Source of the DNA: Frigidibacter sp. RF13
GTDB taxonomy: Bacteria > Pseudomonadota > Alphaproteobacteria > Rhodobacterales > Rhodobacteraceae
Direction: 5' to 3'
NCBI RefSeq assembly: GCF_026626305.1
Contig: NZ_JAPNUE010000004.1
Span: 124,001 to 188,000, forward strand
Length of the DNA: 64,000 nt
Shown: positions 25,431 through 34,207 of the stretch, piece by piece
Position numbering within the stretch: the first letter of the stretch is position 1
How the letters are laid out: every line of letters starts with the position of its first letter
Translations under genes and position numbers: made by a program
Notes under the pieces: generated by a model
The model's database searches: none
What the model was told of the DNA's origin: nothing
Seen by the model: only the letters and a program-made list of their open reading frames with translations

Positions 25431-26129
25431 TCAGGTCAGCTGGTTATGTTTGCGGCGCGACATAAGGTCCTTGGCGGTCTGCACTGCCACGGCCGCGTCG
25501 CGGCAATAGGCATCGGCGCCGATCGCCTTGCCGAATTCCTCGTTCAGGGGGGCCCCGCCGACCAGCACGATATAATCGTCGCGCATGCCCTTTTCCTTCA
25601 GCGTGTCGATCACGACCTTCATGTAAGGCATGGTGGTGGTGAGAAGGGCGGACATGCCGAGGATGTCGGCATCCTCGCGCTCCAGCGCCTCGACATATTT
25701 CTCGACCGGGTTGTTGATGCCAAGATCCACGACCTCGAAGCCTGCGCCTTCCATCATCATGCCGACAAGGTTCTTGCCGATATCGTGGATGTCGCCCTTG
25801 ACGGTGCCGATCACCATCTTGCCTACTTTCGGGGCGCCGGTCTCGGCCAGAAGCGGCTTCAGGATCGCCATGCCGGCCTTCATCGCGTTGGCGGCCAACA
25901 GCACTTCCGGAACGAAGAGGATGCCGTCGCGGAAGTCGGCGCCGACGATGGTCATGCCGGCGACGAGTGCCTTGGTGAGCACATCATAGGGCGCCCAACC
26001 GCGGTCCAGAAGGATGCGCACGCCCTCTTCGATCTCTTCCTTGAGACCGTCGTAGAGGTCATCGTGCATCTGAAGCACAAGCTCCTCGTCGTCGAGCTCG
26101 GAAAGAATGATGTCGCCTTCATCGGCCAT
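25431..26129 (-). CDS. Methyltransferase cognate corrinoid protein (MttC/MtbC-like)
   Basis: 232 residues. An N-terminal helical cap (residues about 10-95) precedes a cobalamin domain with the base-off motif GDIHDIG: Asp113, His115 and Gly118 form DxHxxG, whose histidine ligates cobalt. LVGGAPLNEEFGKAIGADAY is the third cobalamin-binding region. Such proteins carry a methyl group between an MttB-type enzyme and a methyl-acceptor such as THF. ATG at 26127-26129 has AGGAGA upstream; the nearby ATG at 26132-26134 is out of frame. Single-gene transcript ending in a clear terminator. No reductive activase or second methyltransferase is in the window. The MttB homologue at 15602 is a possible partner. 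Confidence 0.92.
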   Translation of the reverse strand: MADEGDIILSELDDEELVLQMHDDLYDGLKEEIEEGVRILLDRGWAPYDVLTKALVAGMTIVGADFRDGILFVPEVLLAANAMKAGMAILKPLLAETGAPKVGKMVIGTVKGDIHDIGKNLVGMMMEGAGFEVVDLGINNPVEKYVEALEREDADILGMSALLTTTMPYMKVVIDTLKEKGMRDDYIVLVGGAPLNEEFGKAIGADAYCRDAAVAVQTAKDLMSRRKHNQLT

Positions 26130-26294
26130 GGCATGTCTCCTGACGGTCCTTGCGACGTAATTACGAGGCGGGGGGGAAGTCAACTTGGCGATTTGCGACC
26201 TCGGCGCGTCGGAAGGCGACCGGCGGGTCTCGGCGGTGTCGGACATGGATCGAGGGCAGTGGATTATGTTCATGTTATGTTCTAGTCTTGCGGG

Positions 26295-27416
26295 ATGATC
26301 AGGACCAAGTCTTCTCTCCCGTCGGATCCTCTTACGACCGCCGATCCAGCACTCAGGGTCCGGGCACGCGGGGCCGCGACCAACGATGCGGGCCGGTTTG
26401 AGCCCTATGCGCGGGCGCCTGCTGACGACGGCTGGGACATGCCAGAGGAGGAGCGGCTTCTGAGGACCGAGGTGAGCGAGGAGCGGCCGCGGTCGATGCT
26501 GAATTTCGTCGCTTCGCCCGATCTGCCATTCGACCGGACGATCAACCCCTATCGGGGCTGCGAACATGGCTGCTCCTATTGTTTCGCACGGCCGACGCAC
26601 GCCTTTCTCGGCCTGTCGCCGGGGCTCGATTTCGAGACGAAGCTCGTCGCCCGGCCCGGCGCGACGGCGGTGCTGGCGCGCGAAATCGGTCGCAAGGGTT
26701 ATAAGGTGGCGCCGATCGCCATCGGCACCAATACCGATCCCTATCAGCCGATCGAGGCGCGCTACCGGATCATGCGGGAGGTCCTGAAGCTTCTGTCGGA
26801 CTGGAATCATCCGGTGGCGATCGTGACCAAGGGCGCGCTTATCGAGCGTGACATCGACCTTCTCGCCGACATGGCGCGGCGCGGGCTGGCGCAGGTCGGC
26901 ATATCCGTCACCACGCTCGATCCCGGTCTGTCGCGGCGGATGGAGCCGCGCGCGCCCGCGCCTGCCCGGCGCTTGCAGGCGATCCGGTCGCTCAGCGATG
27001 CGGGCGTGCCCGTGCGGGTCATGGCCTCGCCGATGATCCCGGCGCTGAACGACCATGAGATGGAGGCGATCCTGCAGGCGGGCGCTGACGCGGGCGCGCG
27101 GGCGTCAAGCTGGATCCTCTTGCGCTTGCCGCTGGAGGTGTCGCCTCTGTTCCGCGACTGGCTGGCGCGGGCGGAGCCGGGGCGGGCGGCCCATGTGATG
27201 AACCTCCTGCGCGAGATGCGGGGCGGGGCAGATTACGACGCCGACTGGGGCAAACGGATGCGGGGGGAGGGGACCTATGCCGACCTCCTGGCGCGACGCT
27301 TCCAGATCGCGGCCCGCCGCTGCGGGCTTGACGGGCGGCTGCCGCCGCTCGATTGCGGCGCCTTCCGGCGGCCCCTGGCACGTGATGGGCAACTCGCGCT
27401 GTTCGAGGGACTCTGA
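26295..27416 (+). CDS. PA0069-family radical SAM protein
   Basis: 373 residues. The radical SAM cluster motif CEHGCSYCFARPTHAFLG (CxxxCxxC, about residues 94-101) is followed by the KLVARPGATAVL segment and a long C-terminal part typical of this SplB-related family, whose members are annotated as DNA-repair-photolyase-like without a settled substrate. Divergent from the corrinoid protein gene, 165 bp apart. No ribosome site stands out before the ATG at 26295. Confidence 0.9.
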   Translation: MIRTKSSLPSDPLTTADPALRVRARGAATNDAGRFEPYARAPADDGWDMPEEERLLRTEVSEERPRSMLNFVASPDLPFDRTINPYRGCEHGCSYCFARPTHAFLGLSPGLDFETKLVARPGATAVLAREIGRKGYKVAPIAIGTNTDPYQPIEARYRIMREVLKLLSDWNHPVAIVTKGALIERDIDLLADMARRGLAQVGISVTTLDPGLSRRMEPRAPAPARRLQAIRSLSDAGVPVRVMASPMIPALNDHEMEAILQAGADAGARASSWILLRLPLEVSPLFRDWLARAEPGRAAHVMNLLREMRGGADYDADWGKRMRGEGTYADLLARRFQIAARRCGLDGRLPPLDCGAFRRPLARDGQLALFEGL

Positions 27417-27482
27417 CAGCGCTTGTTGCCAAGCGCCGGCCCGAGCTGCCTGCGCCCTGGCGCGGGCGGCGAGAGATGGCGT

Positions 27483-27504
27483 GCCGCGCGCTTCCGCGCG
27501 CGGC
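27483..27504. terminator. GC-rich hairpin between convergent genes
   Basis: GCCGCGCGC-TTCC-GCGCGCGGC, a perfect 9-bp stem in the 114-bp gap between the radical SAM gene and the phosphatase gene. There is no T run, so intrinsic termination is uncertain, but the position suits a two-way terminator. Confidence 0.45.
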
Positions 27505-27530
27505 TCCGCCGGATCACCGCTGATCGAAAG

Positions 27531-28340
27531 TCAGCCTTCGGGCGCTTGGCGCAGGATGGCGAGCGCCTCGGCATGGATCGCATGGTTGGCGGCGGCAAGG
27601 ACGCGGCCGCCGTGATGGGCAGGTCGGCCCTGCCAGTCGGTCACGATCCCGCCTGCCGCCTCGATCACTGCGATCGGTGCCTGGATATCATAGGCTTGCA
27701 GGCCCGCCTCGACTACAAGGTCGATCTGGCCCGCGGCGATCAGGCCATAGGCATAGCAATCGGTGCCATAGCGGGTGAGGCGTACCTGTCCCGCAACCCG
27801 GTGAAAAGCGGCGCGTTCGATGTCGCTCCCAACCTCGGGGAAGGTCGAGAAAAGGATCGCCTCGCCCAGAGGGCGGTATTCCCGCGTCTTCAGGGCGCTC
27901 ATGCCGCGCGGGCCGGTCAGGTCGGCCCGACCGAGACCACCCACGAACCGCTCGCCGATATGGGGCTGGTCAATGATCCCAAGGATCGGGCCATTGCCGC
28001 TATCCACGGCGATCAGCACGCCCCAGGTGGGTGCGCCCGACAGGAAGGCGCGGGTGCCGTCGATCGGGTCGAGAACCCAGGTCAGTCCGGACGTCCCCGG
28101 TTTTGCGTCGAATTCTTCGCCAAGGATCGCATCCTCGGGCCGCAGGTCGGCCAGTATCGCGCGCATCCGCGCCTCGGAGGCGCGGTCGGCGAGCGTCACC
28201 GGATCGAAGCTCGAGGCATGCTTGTTCTCGGCCGAAAGATCCGGTCTGCGGAAATAGGCAAGCGTCTCTTCGCGCGCGGCATCCGCCAGGGCGTGCGCCG
28301 CGCCGAGAAGCTCTTCCACCAATCTGTCCGACATCCCCAT
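27531..28340 (-). CDS. hisN: Inositol-monophosphatase-fold phosphatase, HisN-type histidinol-phosphatase
   Basis: 269 residues. Metal-binding motifs of the family are all present: ILGEEF, WVLDPIDGTRAF and the C-terminal AYDIQAPIAVIEAAGG. The LSGAPTWGVLIAVDSG and FSTFPEV segments fit the histidinol-phosphate branch rather than inositol. It would remove phosphate from histidinol phosphate in histidine synthesis. Start MGMSDR or MSDR cannot be separated. Stands alone between the radical SAM gene and the XRE gene. Confidence 0.85.
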   Translation of the reverse strand: MGMSDRLVEELLGAAHALADAAREETLAYFRRPDLSAENKHASSFDPVTLADRASEARMRAILADLRPEDAILGEEFDAKPGTSGLTWVLDPIDGTRAFLSGAPTWGVLIAVDSGNGPILGIIDQPHIGERFVGGLGRADLTGPRGMSALKTREYRPLGEAILFSTFPEVGSDIERAAFHRVAGQVRLTRYGTDCYAYGLIAAGQIDLVVEAGLQAYDIQAPIAVIEAAGGIVTDWQGRPAHHGGRVLAAANHAIHAEALAILRQAPEG

Positions 28341-28439
28341 GCCGCGCCTCCGTATCGTGCCCCGGAGGCATAGGCCGCGCGCTTCGTGCCGGTCAAGCAG
28401 GTGCTAAATTCACCGCGCCTCTCCGGCTTCCCCTTGCAG

Positions 28440-28802
28440 TCAGGCGGCGTCCGACAGGACCTTTGCCAGATCGAACAGGCGGCGGCGCTGCGCCTCGGGG
28501 ATCGCGTAGTAGGACCGCACTAGCATCAGCGCTTCCTTGTCGGCGAGGATGTCGCCCATCTGTTCGTCGATCACCGGCGCCTCGGCACCCAGGCCCTCGA
28601 AGAAGAAGCTGATCGACACGCCGAGCGCATCGGCGATGTCCCACAGCCGCGAAGCGGAAATCCGGTTCATGCCGGTTTCATATTTCTGGATCTGCTGGAA
28701 CTTGATGCCCACCTTGTCGGCCAGCTGCTGCTGGGTCATGCCGATCATCCAGCGACGATGGCGAACCCGCTTGCCGACATGCACATCTACAGGGTGTTTC
28801 AT
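28440..28802 (-). CDS. XRE-family transcriptional regulator
   Basis: 120 residues with a Cro/C1 helix-turn-helix (MTQQQLADKVGIKFQQIQKY, then ETGMNRISASRLWDIADALG) and a helical tail ending LAKVLSDAA. The type is conserved across alphaproteobacteria. ATG at 28800-28802 begins MKHPVDVHVG; an upstream in-frame ATG at 28814 is less likely. A TTGTA-N-TACAA dyad lies 62 bp upstream at 28865-28875, a likely autoregulatory site. Confidence 0.88.
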   Translation of the reverse strand: MKHPVDVHVGKRVRHRRWMIGMTQQQLADKVGIKFQQIQKYETGMNRISASRLWDIADALGVSISFFFEGLGAEAPVIDEQMGDILADKEALMLVRSYYAIPEAQRRRLFDLAKVLSDAA

Positions 28803-29125
28803 AGTGCTCTCCAACTCTCTAACAGCGAACGGCGCGGCGGCGCCAATATGATCAATTCGTCATATTGTAATACAAGAAATAGGTGTTTCAGGGAATTCAA
28901 AAGTCGGCCAGGTTGCCGTGATTGAGCCTATACAAAAGTACAGCTCGCCGTTTGCGGACTGCACAACAAAAATTTTCACCGCAGGTTGTAGTCGCGATTT
29001 GCATTGCAAAATACAACAAAGCAGCGGTCAACCTTTGCTGTTTGCAAGCAAACAGTCTTATTTGTTGCTTGCGGGCGGTTTGACGCCTAGGAGAGGGCCC
29101 CAGCCAGCCCAACCGGAACCGTCAT
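28803..29125. promoter_or_regulatory. Divergent regulatory region with three dyads
   Basis: This AT-richer 323-bp gap between the XRE and quinone oxidoreductase genes has no supported gene. It contains TTGTA-A-TACAA (28865-28875), TTTGCA-T-TGCAAA (28998-29010) and CTGTTTGC-AA-GCAAACAG (29038-29055). The last two resemble the TTTGCAA sites of ScfR-type regulators seen upstream of pccB. A 7-mer GAATTTG-like AT-rich stretch near 28960-28980 could hold promoter elements. Confidence 0.55.
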
Positions 29126-30097
29126 ATGCGTTCTCTCCTCGTCTCACGCCTCGGCGAATCGCCCATCATGACCGATCTTCCGACGCCCGAGCCCGGGCCG
29201 GGCGAGGTCAGGCTGCGCATAGCCGCCTGCGGGTTGAACTTCGCTGATCTCCTGATGATCGAGGGGCGCTATCAGGAAAAGCCCGCCTTGCCCTATGTCC
29301 CCGGAATGGAGATCGCCGGTACCGTGGACAGGTTGGGGCCGGGCGTGACGGGTCTTGCGCCGGGCGCGCGGGTCGCGGTGATTGCGGGGCAGGGTGGTCT
29401 CGCCGAGACGGGATGTTTCGCGGCCGACCGCTGCATTCCCTTGCCTGAAGCGATGCCGTTTGAAACGGCTGCGGCCTTCCCGATTGCCTATGGCACCAGC
29501 CATCTGGCGCTCGACCGGCGGGCGGTGCTCAGGCCGGGCGAGACGCTTCTGGTGACCGGTGCGGCCGGCGGGGTCGGGCTGACGGCGGTCGAGATCGGCA
29601 AGCTGATGGGCGCGCGCGTGATCGCCGTGGCGCGCGGTGCCGACAAACTCGCGGTCGCGGCCGCGGCCGGGGCGGATCACCTGATCGACAGCGGCAGCGC
29701 CGACCTGAAGGCAGAGCTGAAGGCACTCGGCGGTGTCGACGTCGCCTATGAAACGATCGGCGGCGATATTTTCGAGGCGGCCATGGGCGCCATGCGGCCC
29801 GAGGGGCGGATGCTCGCCATCGGCTTTGCCGGCGGCACCGTGCCGCAGGTCGCGACGAACCGGCTTTTGGTGAAAAACCTTTCGGTCATAGGGCTTTACT
29901 GGGGCGGGTATCTGAATTTCCGGCCCGAGGTGCTGCGCGACAGTCTCGCGCAGCTTTTCGCCTGGTATGGCGCGGGGCGGCTGAAGCCGCATGTCAGCCA
30001 TGTGCTGCCGCTGTCACAGGCCGATCAGGCGCTTGCTCTCTTGAGGGAGCGCAGATCGACCGGCAAGGTGGTGGTACGCTGCGGCGCGTCCGAATAG
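29126..30097 (+). CDS. Zinc-free NADPH:quinone oxidoreductase-like dehydrogenase (MDR family)
   Basis: 323 residues. GroES-like N-terminal domain (YVPGMEIAGTVDRLGPGVTG) and a Rossmann domain with TGAAGGVGLTAVEIGKLMGA. The zinc-ligand pattern of alcohol dehydrogenases is absent, which fits the quinone oxidoreductase branch. It reduces an alkene or quinone with NADPH. Its last 73 bases are shared with the 3' end of the convergent LysR gene. Confidence 0.87.
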   Translation: MRSLLVSRLGESPIMTDLPTPEPGPGEVRLRIAACGLNFADLLMIEGRYQEKPALPYVPGMEIAGTVDRLGPGVTGLAPGARVAVIAGQGGLAETGCFAADRCIPLPEAMPFETAAAFPIAYGTSHLALDRRAVLRPGETLLVTGAAGGVGLTAVEIGKLMGARVIAVARGADKLAVAAAAGADHLIDSGSADLKAELKALGGVDVAYETIGGDIFEAAMGAMRPEGRMLAIGFAGGTVPQVATNRLLVKNLSVIGLYWGGYLNFRPEVLRDSLAQLFAWYGAGRLKPHVSHVLPLSQADQALALLRERRSTGKVVVRCGASE

Positions 30098-30936
30098 GCG
30101 GCGCGGATCTGGGTCTTCAGATCCTCGATGATCGGTCCCTTCTGCAGGCCGCTGTCGTAAAGGCAAATCCAAAGGCTGCCGAGCGCGGGCAGGTCTGAAT
30201 GGGCAGGGATCGCGCAGGTCGAACCCGGGCTCCAGCCCCTCAGCCGGGCGGTCAGCGCGAGGTCGGCGGCGATCATTGCCTGGACCGCTTCGTTCGAACG
30301 GCCGAAGAAGCCCATCTCCCAGGGAATCCCGGCGGCATCGAGCCGTTCGAGCGCGATGGCGCGGAACTTGCAGCTTTCCTCGAAGCCCAGCCGCACCGGG
30401 CGGTTCTGCCAGGCGGTTCCGCCGGGCGCGCCGACCCAGATCAGATCGTGGCATGAAAGTTTCTCGCCGCCCGCGCCAGGTTCTTCCTCGGTCGTCAGGA
30501 TCAGGTCCAGTTCGCCGCGCGCGAACTGCTCCTTCATCGTGGTGGTAAAGGCCGAGGTGAGGTTGATCCTGAGACGCGGATAGCGTGCCGCCATCACCTT
30601 CAGGATTTCCGGGATCGCAGGATAGACGATGTCATGGGGCACGCCGACGCGCAGTTCGCTGACCAGAGAGGTGCTTTGCAGGCGCGCCAGAACCTCGTCG
30701 TTCAGATCAAGCATGCGGCGCGCATAGGCCAGAAGCTGCTCGCCCTCGGGCGTTAACGACAGACGCCGAGCGGTTCGGAAGAAGAGCGACAGGCCGAGGC
30801 TCTCCTCCAGCCGCTTGATCTGCATCGAGACGGCCGATTGTGTGAGATTGAGAAGGGCCGAGGCCCGGGTCACGCCACCGACATCGGCGGTGACCAGAAA
30901 AGCGCGCAGCGCCGTCAGGTCGAGATTGCGAGCCAT
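30025..30936 (-). CDS. LysR-family transcriptional regulator
   Basis: 303 residues: helix-turn-helix at about residues 5-65 (LTQSAVSMQIKRLEESLGLS), then a LysR effector domain with RVGVPHDIVYPAIPEILKVM. Convergent with the quinone oxidoreductase gene and divergent from the DUF1127 gene 127 bp away, which is the nearest candidate target. Effector unknown. Confidence 0.9.
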   Translation of the reverse strand: MARNLDLTALRAFLVTADVGGVTRASALLNLTQSAVSMQIKRLEESLGLSLFFRTARRLSLTPEGEQLLAYARRMLDLNDEVLARLQSTSLVSELRVGVPHDIVYPAIPEILKVMAARYPRLRINLTSAFTTTMKEQFARGELDLILTTEEEPGAGGEKLSCHDLIWVGAPGGTAWQNRPVRLGFEESCKFRAIALERLDAAGIPWEMGFFGRSNEAVQAMIAADLALTARLRGWSPGSTCAIPAHSDLPALGSLWICLYDSGLQKGPIIEDLKTQIRAAYSDAPQRTTTLPVDLRSLKRASA

Positions 30937-31063
30937 ATCATGATCCGTGATGTCTTATCGAAAGTAAATTCATGGGTGGAATGTATGGCATCTGCAGGTG
31001 AACATCAACAGATTTGATCCACGACACGATCTTGATCAGCTGATGACATGAAAGGAGACTGAA

Positions 31064-31288
31064 ATGCCTGACCATACTTCCTACCTCGCGCGTCTTCCGG
31101 ACTTTCTGGTGCTGACCCCACGCCGCATGGCGCGCGCTCTAGCCCGTGCGATCGCACTGTCCCGCCAACGCCGGGTGCTGAAGGATCTGGAAGCTCACAG
31201 GCTCGCCGATCTGGGCCTTGATCCCAATGTGGTGGCACGCGAAGTGGCGCGCCGGGCATGGGATGCGCCGGACCACTGGCAGAAATAG
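31064..31288 (+). CDS. DUF1127 small protein
   Basis: 74 residues. The C terminus has the DUF1127 arginine-rich helix (RRVLKDLEAHRLADLGLD). Such small proteins in alphaproteobacteria affect RNA handling and phosphate or carbon responses. AAGGAGAC stands 7 bases before the ATG. It lies between a divergent LysR gene and the BI-1 family gene. Confidence 0.82.
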   Translation: MPDHTSYLARLPDFLVLTPRRMARALARAIALSRQRRVLKDLEAHRLADLGLDPNVVAREVARRAWDAPDHWQK

Positions 31289-31401
31289 GTCCGCAACCGC
31301 AGTCGGAAATCCTTGAAATCACGCGGGACGCGCCCAATATGGAAGGGCAACCCCGCGCGTCTTCGTCGTCGCGGGCAAGAAACGGTTCCGAGGAGGGAAA
31401 G

Positions 31402-32124
31402 ATGGCCGACTACCAGACCATCAACTACGGCCGCAGCGCCACCAGCGCCGCCGCCATCGACGAGGGCCTGAAGGCCCATATGAACAAGGTCTACGGGCTG
31501 ATGTCCGTGGCCATGGTGCTGACCGGGCTTGTCGCCTGGGCGGTTGGCACGAACGAGCAGCTTCTGATGGCGATCTTCGGCTCGCCCCTGAAATGGGTGG
31601 TGATGTTCGCGCCGCTTGCCGTGGTCTTTGCCTTCGGCGCGACGCTGCACCGCATGTCGTCGGCCACCGCACAATTGGTGTTCTATGGCTTCGCGGCACT
31701 CATGGGTCTTTCGATCAGCTATATCTTCGCCGTCTATACCGGCGTGTCGATCGCACAGACCTTCCTCGTCACCGCGATCGCGTTCGCCGGCCTGTCGCTT
31801 TACGGCTACACGACCAAGCGTGACCTGTCGGGCTTCGGCACCTTCCTGATGATGGGCCTGATCGGCCTGATCGTCGCCTCGCTGGTGAACCTGTTCCTCG
31901 CCTCGGGCGCGCTCGCCTTTGCGATTTCGGTTGTGGGCGTCCTGATCTTCGCGGGCCTCACCGCCTTCGATACCCAAGCGATCAAGAATACCTATATCGC
32001 CCATGCGCAGTCGGGCGATCAGGAATGGCTCGCGAAGTCGGCGATCATGGGGGCGCTGAACCTCTATCTCGACTTCCTGAACATGTTCATGTTCCTCCTG
32101 CAGTTTCTCGGCAACCGGGAATAA
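31402..32124 (+). CDS. Bax inhibitor-1/YccA family membrane protein
   Basis: 240 residues, seven hydrophobic segments starting at about residue 28 (VYGLMSVAMVLTGLVAWAVG) and finishing LNMFMFLLQFLG. The family motif TAFDTQAIKNTY is present. Bacterial members act as pH-sensitive calcium leak channels or protease-regulating factors in the inner membrane; which applies here is unknown. GGAGGGAAAG precedes the ATG at 31402; earlier in-frame starts lack one. A strong terminator follows. Confidence 0.9.
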   Translation: MADYQTINYGRSATSAAAIDEGLKAHMNKVYGLMSVAMVLTGLVAWAVGTNEQLLMAIFGSPLKWVVMFAPLAVVFAFGATLHRMSSATAQLVFYGFAALMGLSISYIFAVYTGVSIAQTFLVTAIAFAGLSLYGYTTKRDLSGFGTFLMMGLIGLIVASLVNLFLASGALAFAISVVGVLIFAGLTAFDTQAIKNTYIAHAQSGDQEWLAKSAIMGALNLYLDFLNMFMFLLQFLGNRE

Positions 32125-32150
32125 CCCCGCAGCCCATCGATCAAGACCAG

Positions 32151-32175
32151 CGCCGGGCTTTTGCCCGGCGTTTTC
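32151..32175 (+). terminator. Rho-independent terminator after the BI-1 gene
   Basis: CGCCGGGC-TTTT-GCCCGGCG followed by TTTTCG, 26 bases past the stop codon. Confidence 0.9.
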
Positions 32176-32291
32176 GTTTCGGATGACGGGCCTTGTCAGG
32201 GATGTCGTCGTCCTGTCTTGTGAAATGGTAAACAATCGGGCTGTCGCGCTTGACGAGGCGAGTGAGCGGGAGAACGGTCGGATATTCGCCG

Positions 32292-33722
32292 ATGCGTGCG
32301 CGGCGCCTACTGGGGGGGGCGATCTTGGAAAGATTTCTGTTCGGAAAGGTTCCGGCCTGGGTGGTATTGCTGCTTGCTCTTGTCGGGGCGGGCGCTGCGA
32401 TTTTTGCCGCAGATATTGCAGTACGTGAGGGCGCAGCCCGTGCGACTTTTCATCCCAGCAAGTCGCGTGTCCGCGCTGCGGCCTACTCGGTCGCGAGCTT
32501 TCCCTCCACGATGCGCGAGGTTCTGTTTCCGGAAGCCGAGCCCCGTGGCGCGGATCAGGGCCATCGGCTGGCTGCTCGCCCGGCGGGCTGGACGGTTTAC
32601 GGCAAGGGCGCCCCGCCGCCCGGCTATCTTCTCTTGTCGCGCATCGACGGGGATGCAGACAAATCGGTGGTCGAGCTTGTGGACCTGAAGGACTTCTCGG
32701 TCCTTTACCGCTGGGAACCGGTTCCGGAACTGCTGATGGAAGGCGCGCCGACGGTTTCCAAGATCGTGCCCTATACCCAGTGGGCCAACCGGCGCTATCG
32801 CGCGCTGCATCCTCTTCTCATGCCTGACGGGTCTTTGGTGTTCGGCGGGCAGTTCTCTCCGCTCTTCCGGCTGTCAGCTTGCGGCGACATGGTCTGGCGG
32901 CAAGATAGCGTGACCTTCCATCATTCGGTGACGGTCGATGCCGAGGGCGGCTTCTGGGGTCCGACCTTCATCGAGCCGTCGCAGGTTTCGACATTGGAGA
33001 CTTTCCGGGAGGATGCGCTGACCCGTGTTGATGCGAACGGCCAGATCACGATGCAGCGTTCGCTGGCCGACATCCTGATCCGGCACGGTCATTCCTATAT
33101 CATATACCAGTATTTCAATGACGATCCGCTGCATACCAATGATATCGAACCGGTGTTCGAAGATGGTCCCTACTGGAAGAAGGGCGATCTGTTCGTCTCG
33201 ATGCGCCATCCCTCGGTCGCGATGCTTTACCGGCCCTCGACCGACGAGATTGTCTGGTTCAAGCAGGGGCCGTGGCTGGGCCAGCATGACATCGACATCA
33301 TCGACGATCATACGATCGCGATCTTCAACAACAATTACGGCGATCGGGGCCGGGGCGGCGAGATCTTCGGCAATACGGATGTGATGTTTTACGATTTTGC
33401 TACCGACCAGGTGACGCGCCCTTACGAAAAGGCGATGGGCGCGGATCTCGGCGATGTCCCGGTGCTGGCGGTTTCGAACGGCCTGATGGATTTCGCGCCC
33501 TCGGGCCATATGTTTGTCGAGGAGGATACGTCAGGGCGCATCCTTGTCTATGCTCCCGATCGCACGCTTTGGGCCGAATATATCAACCGCTCGGCCAAGG
33601 GCGTTCCCTTCCGCATGTCCTGGAGCCGCTATGTCCCGGCCGACACGGCCGATGCGGCGTTGCAGGCAATCTCGGCGTGCGACGGCCGCAAGTCGGTGCT
33701 GATCGGCGGTTCCGGCAACTGA
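32292..33722 (+). CDS. Membrane-anchored arylsulfotransferase-like (ASST-family) protein
   Basis: About 476 residues. A short basic N terminus and one membrane anchor (PAWVVLLLALVGAGAAIFAA) precede a beta-propeller-like domain with family-type stretches GDLFVSMRHPSVAMLYRPST and GQHDIDIIDDHTIAIFNNNY; H-containing loops and the order match arylsulfotransferase-like proteins. The anchor would place it in the periplasm facing out from the inner membrane. True sulfotransferase activity is not proven by motifs alone. Start uncertain: ATG 32292, or TTG 32325 which has a GGGGGGG run upstream. Confidence 0.72.
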   Translation: MRARRLLGGAILERFLFGKVPAWVVLLLALVGAGAAIFAADIAVREGAARATFHPSKSRVRAAAYSVASFPSTMREVLFPEAEPRGADQGHRLAARPAGWTVYGKGAPPPGYLLLSRIDGDADKSVVELVDLKDFSVLYRWEPVPELLMEGAPTVSKIVPYTQWANRRYRALHPLLMPDGSLVFGGQFSPLFRLSACGDMVWRQDSVTFHHSVTVDAEGGFWGPTFIEPSQVSTLETFREDALTRVDANGQITMQRSLADILIRHGHSYIIYQYFNDDPLHTNDIEPVFEDGPYWKKGDLFVSMRHPSVAMLYRPSTDEIVWFKQGPWLGQHDIDIIDDHTIAIFNNNYGDRGRGGEIFGNTDVMFYDFATDQVTRPYEKAMGADLGDVPVLAVSNGLMDFAPSGHMFVEEDTSGRILVYAPDRTLWAEYINRSAKGVPFRMSWSRYVPADTADAALQAISACDGRKSVLIGGSGN

Positions 33723-33748
33723 GAAACGGCCGCGTGCCTCAAAGTCAA

Positions 33749-33774
33749 AGGGCCGCACCTTTCGGTGCGGCCCT
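33749..33774. terminator. Two-way terminator hairpin
   Basis: AGGGCCGCACC-TTTC-GGTGCGGCCCT between the convergent ASST-like and rpmG genes. On the minus strand a TTTGACTTT tail follows it, so it best serves rpmG. Confidence 0.8.
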
Positions 33775-33797
33775 ATCAGTTTCGTCAGGCGGCGATC

Positions 33798-33965
33798 TTA
33801 CTTGATCTTGCCTTCCTTGTATTCGACATGCTCCCGCTTCACGGGATCGTATTTCTTCACGACCATCTTTTCGGTCATGGTGCGGGCATTCTTCTTGGTC
33901 ACATAGAAGTGCCCGGTGCCCGCCGTCGAGTTCAGACGGATCTTGATCGTCGTCGGCTTCGCCAT
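33798..33965 (-). CDS. rpmG: 50S ribosomal protein L33
   Basis: 55 residues, [20 protein letters not shown] then [18 protein letters not shown], the full L33 length. This is the cysteine-free form, so it needs no zinc. Monocistronic with a terminator immediately downstream. Confidence 0.97.
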   Translation of the reverse strand: MAKPTTIKIRLNSTAGTGHFYVTKKNARTMTEKMVVKKYDPVKREHVEYKEGKIK

Positions 33966-34207
33966 TTCTTGTCTCCATAGTCCCGGGGGGCCCAAACAGA
34001 ACGGACGGCCGCCGGTGAAATCCTTGAAGCCCGCCTTTTACGGATGCGCCGGGCAGAGTCAACAGCCAAACGACGCAGAGATGCACCGCGCGGAGCTTTG
34101 ACGCAACGGCTCTGCTCAGGTATCAAGGCCGGGCGTCCGAGTCCTTCAGCTCCCTTCTGTCGGCCGCATCCCGATGACACCGAAGGGGGTGTTGGAAAGG
34201 GATAGGG

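Noticed and set aside
26295-27416. Spore photoproduct lyase
   Set aside because: The protein shares only the radical SAM core and length with SplB; the PA0069-type family fits better and the organism is not a spore former.
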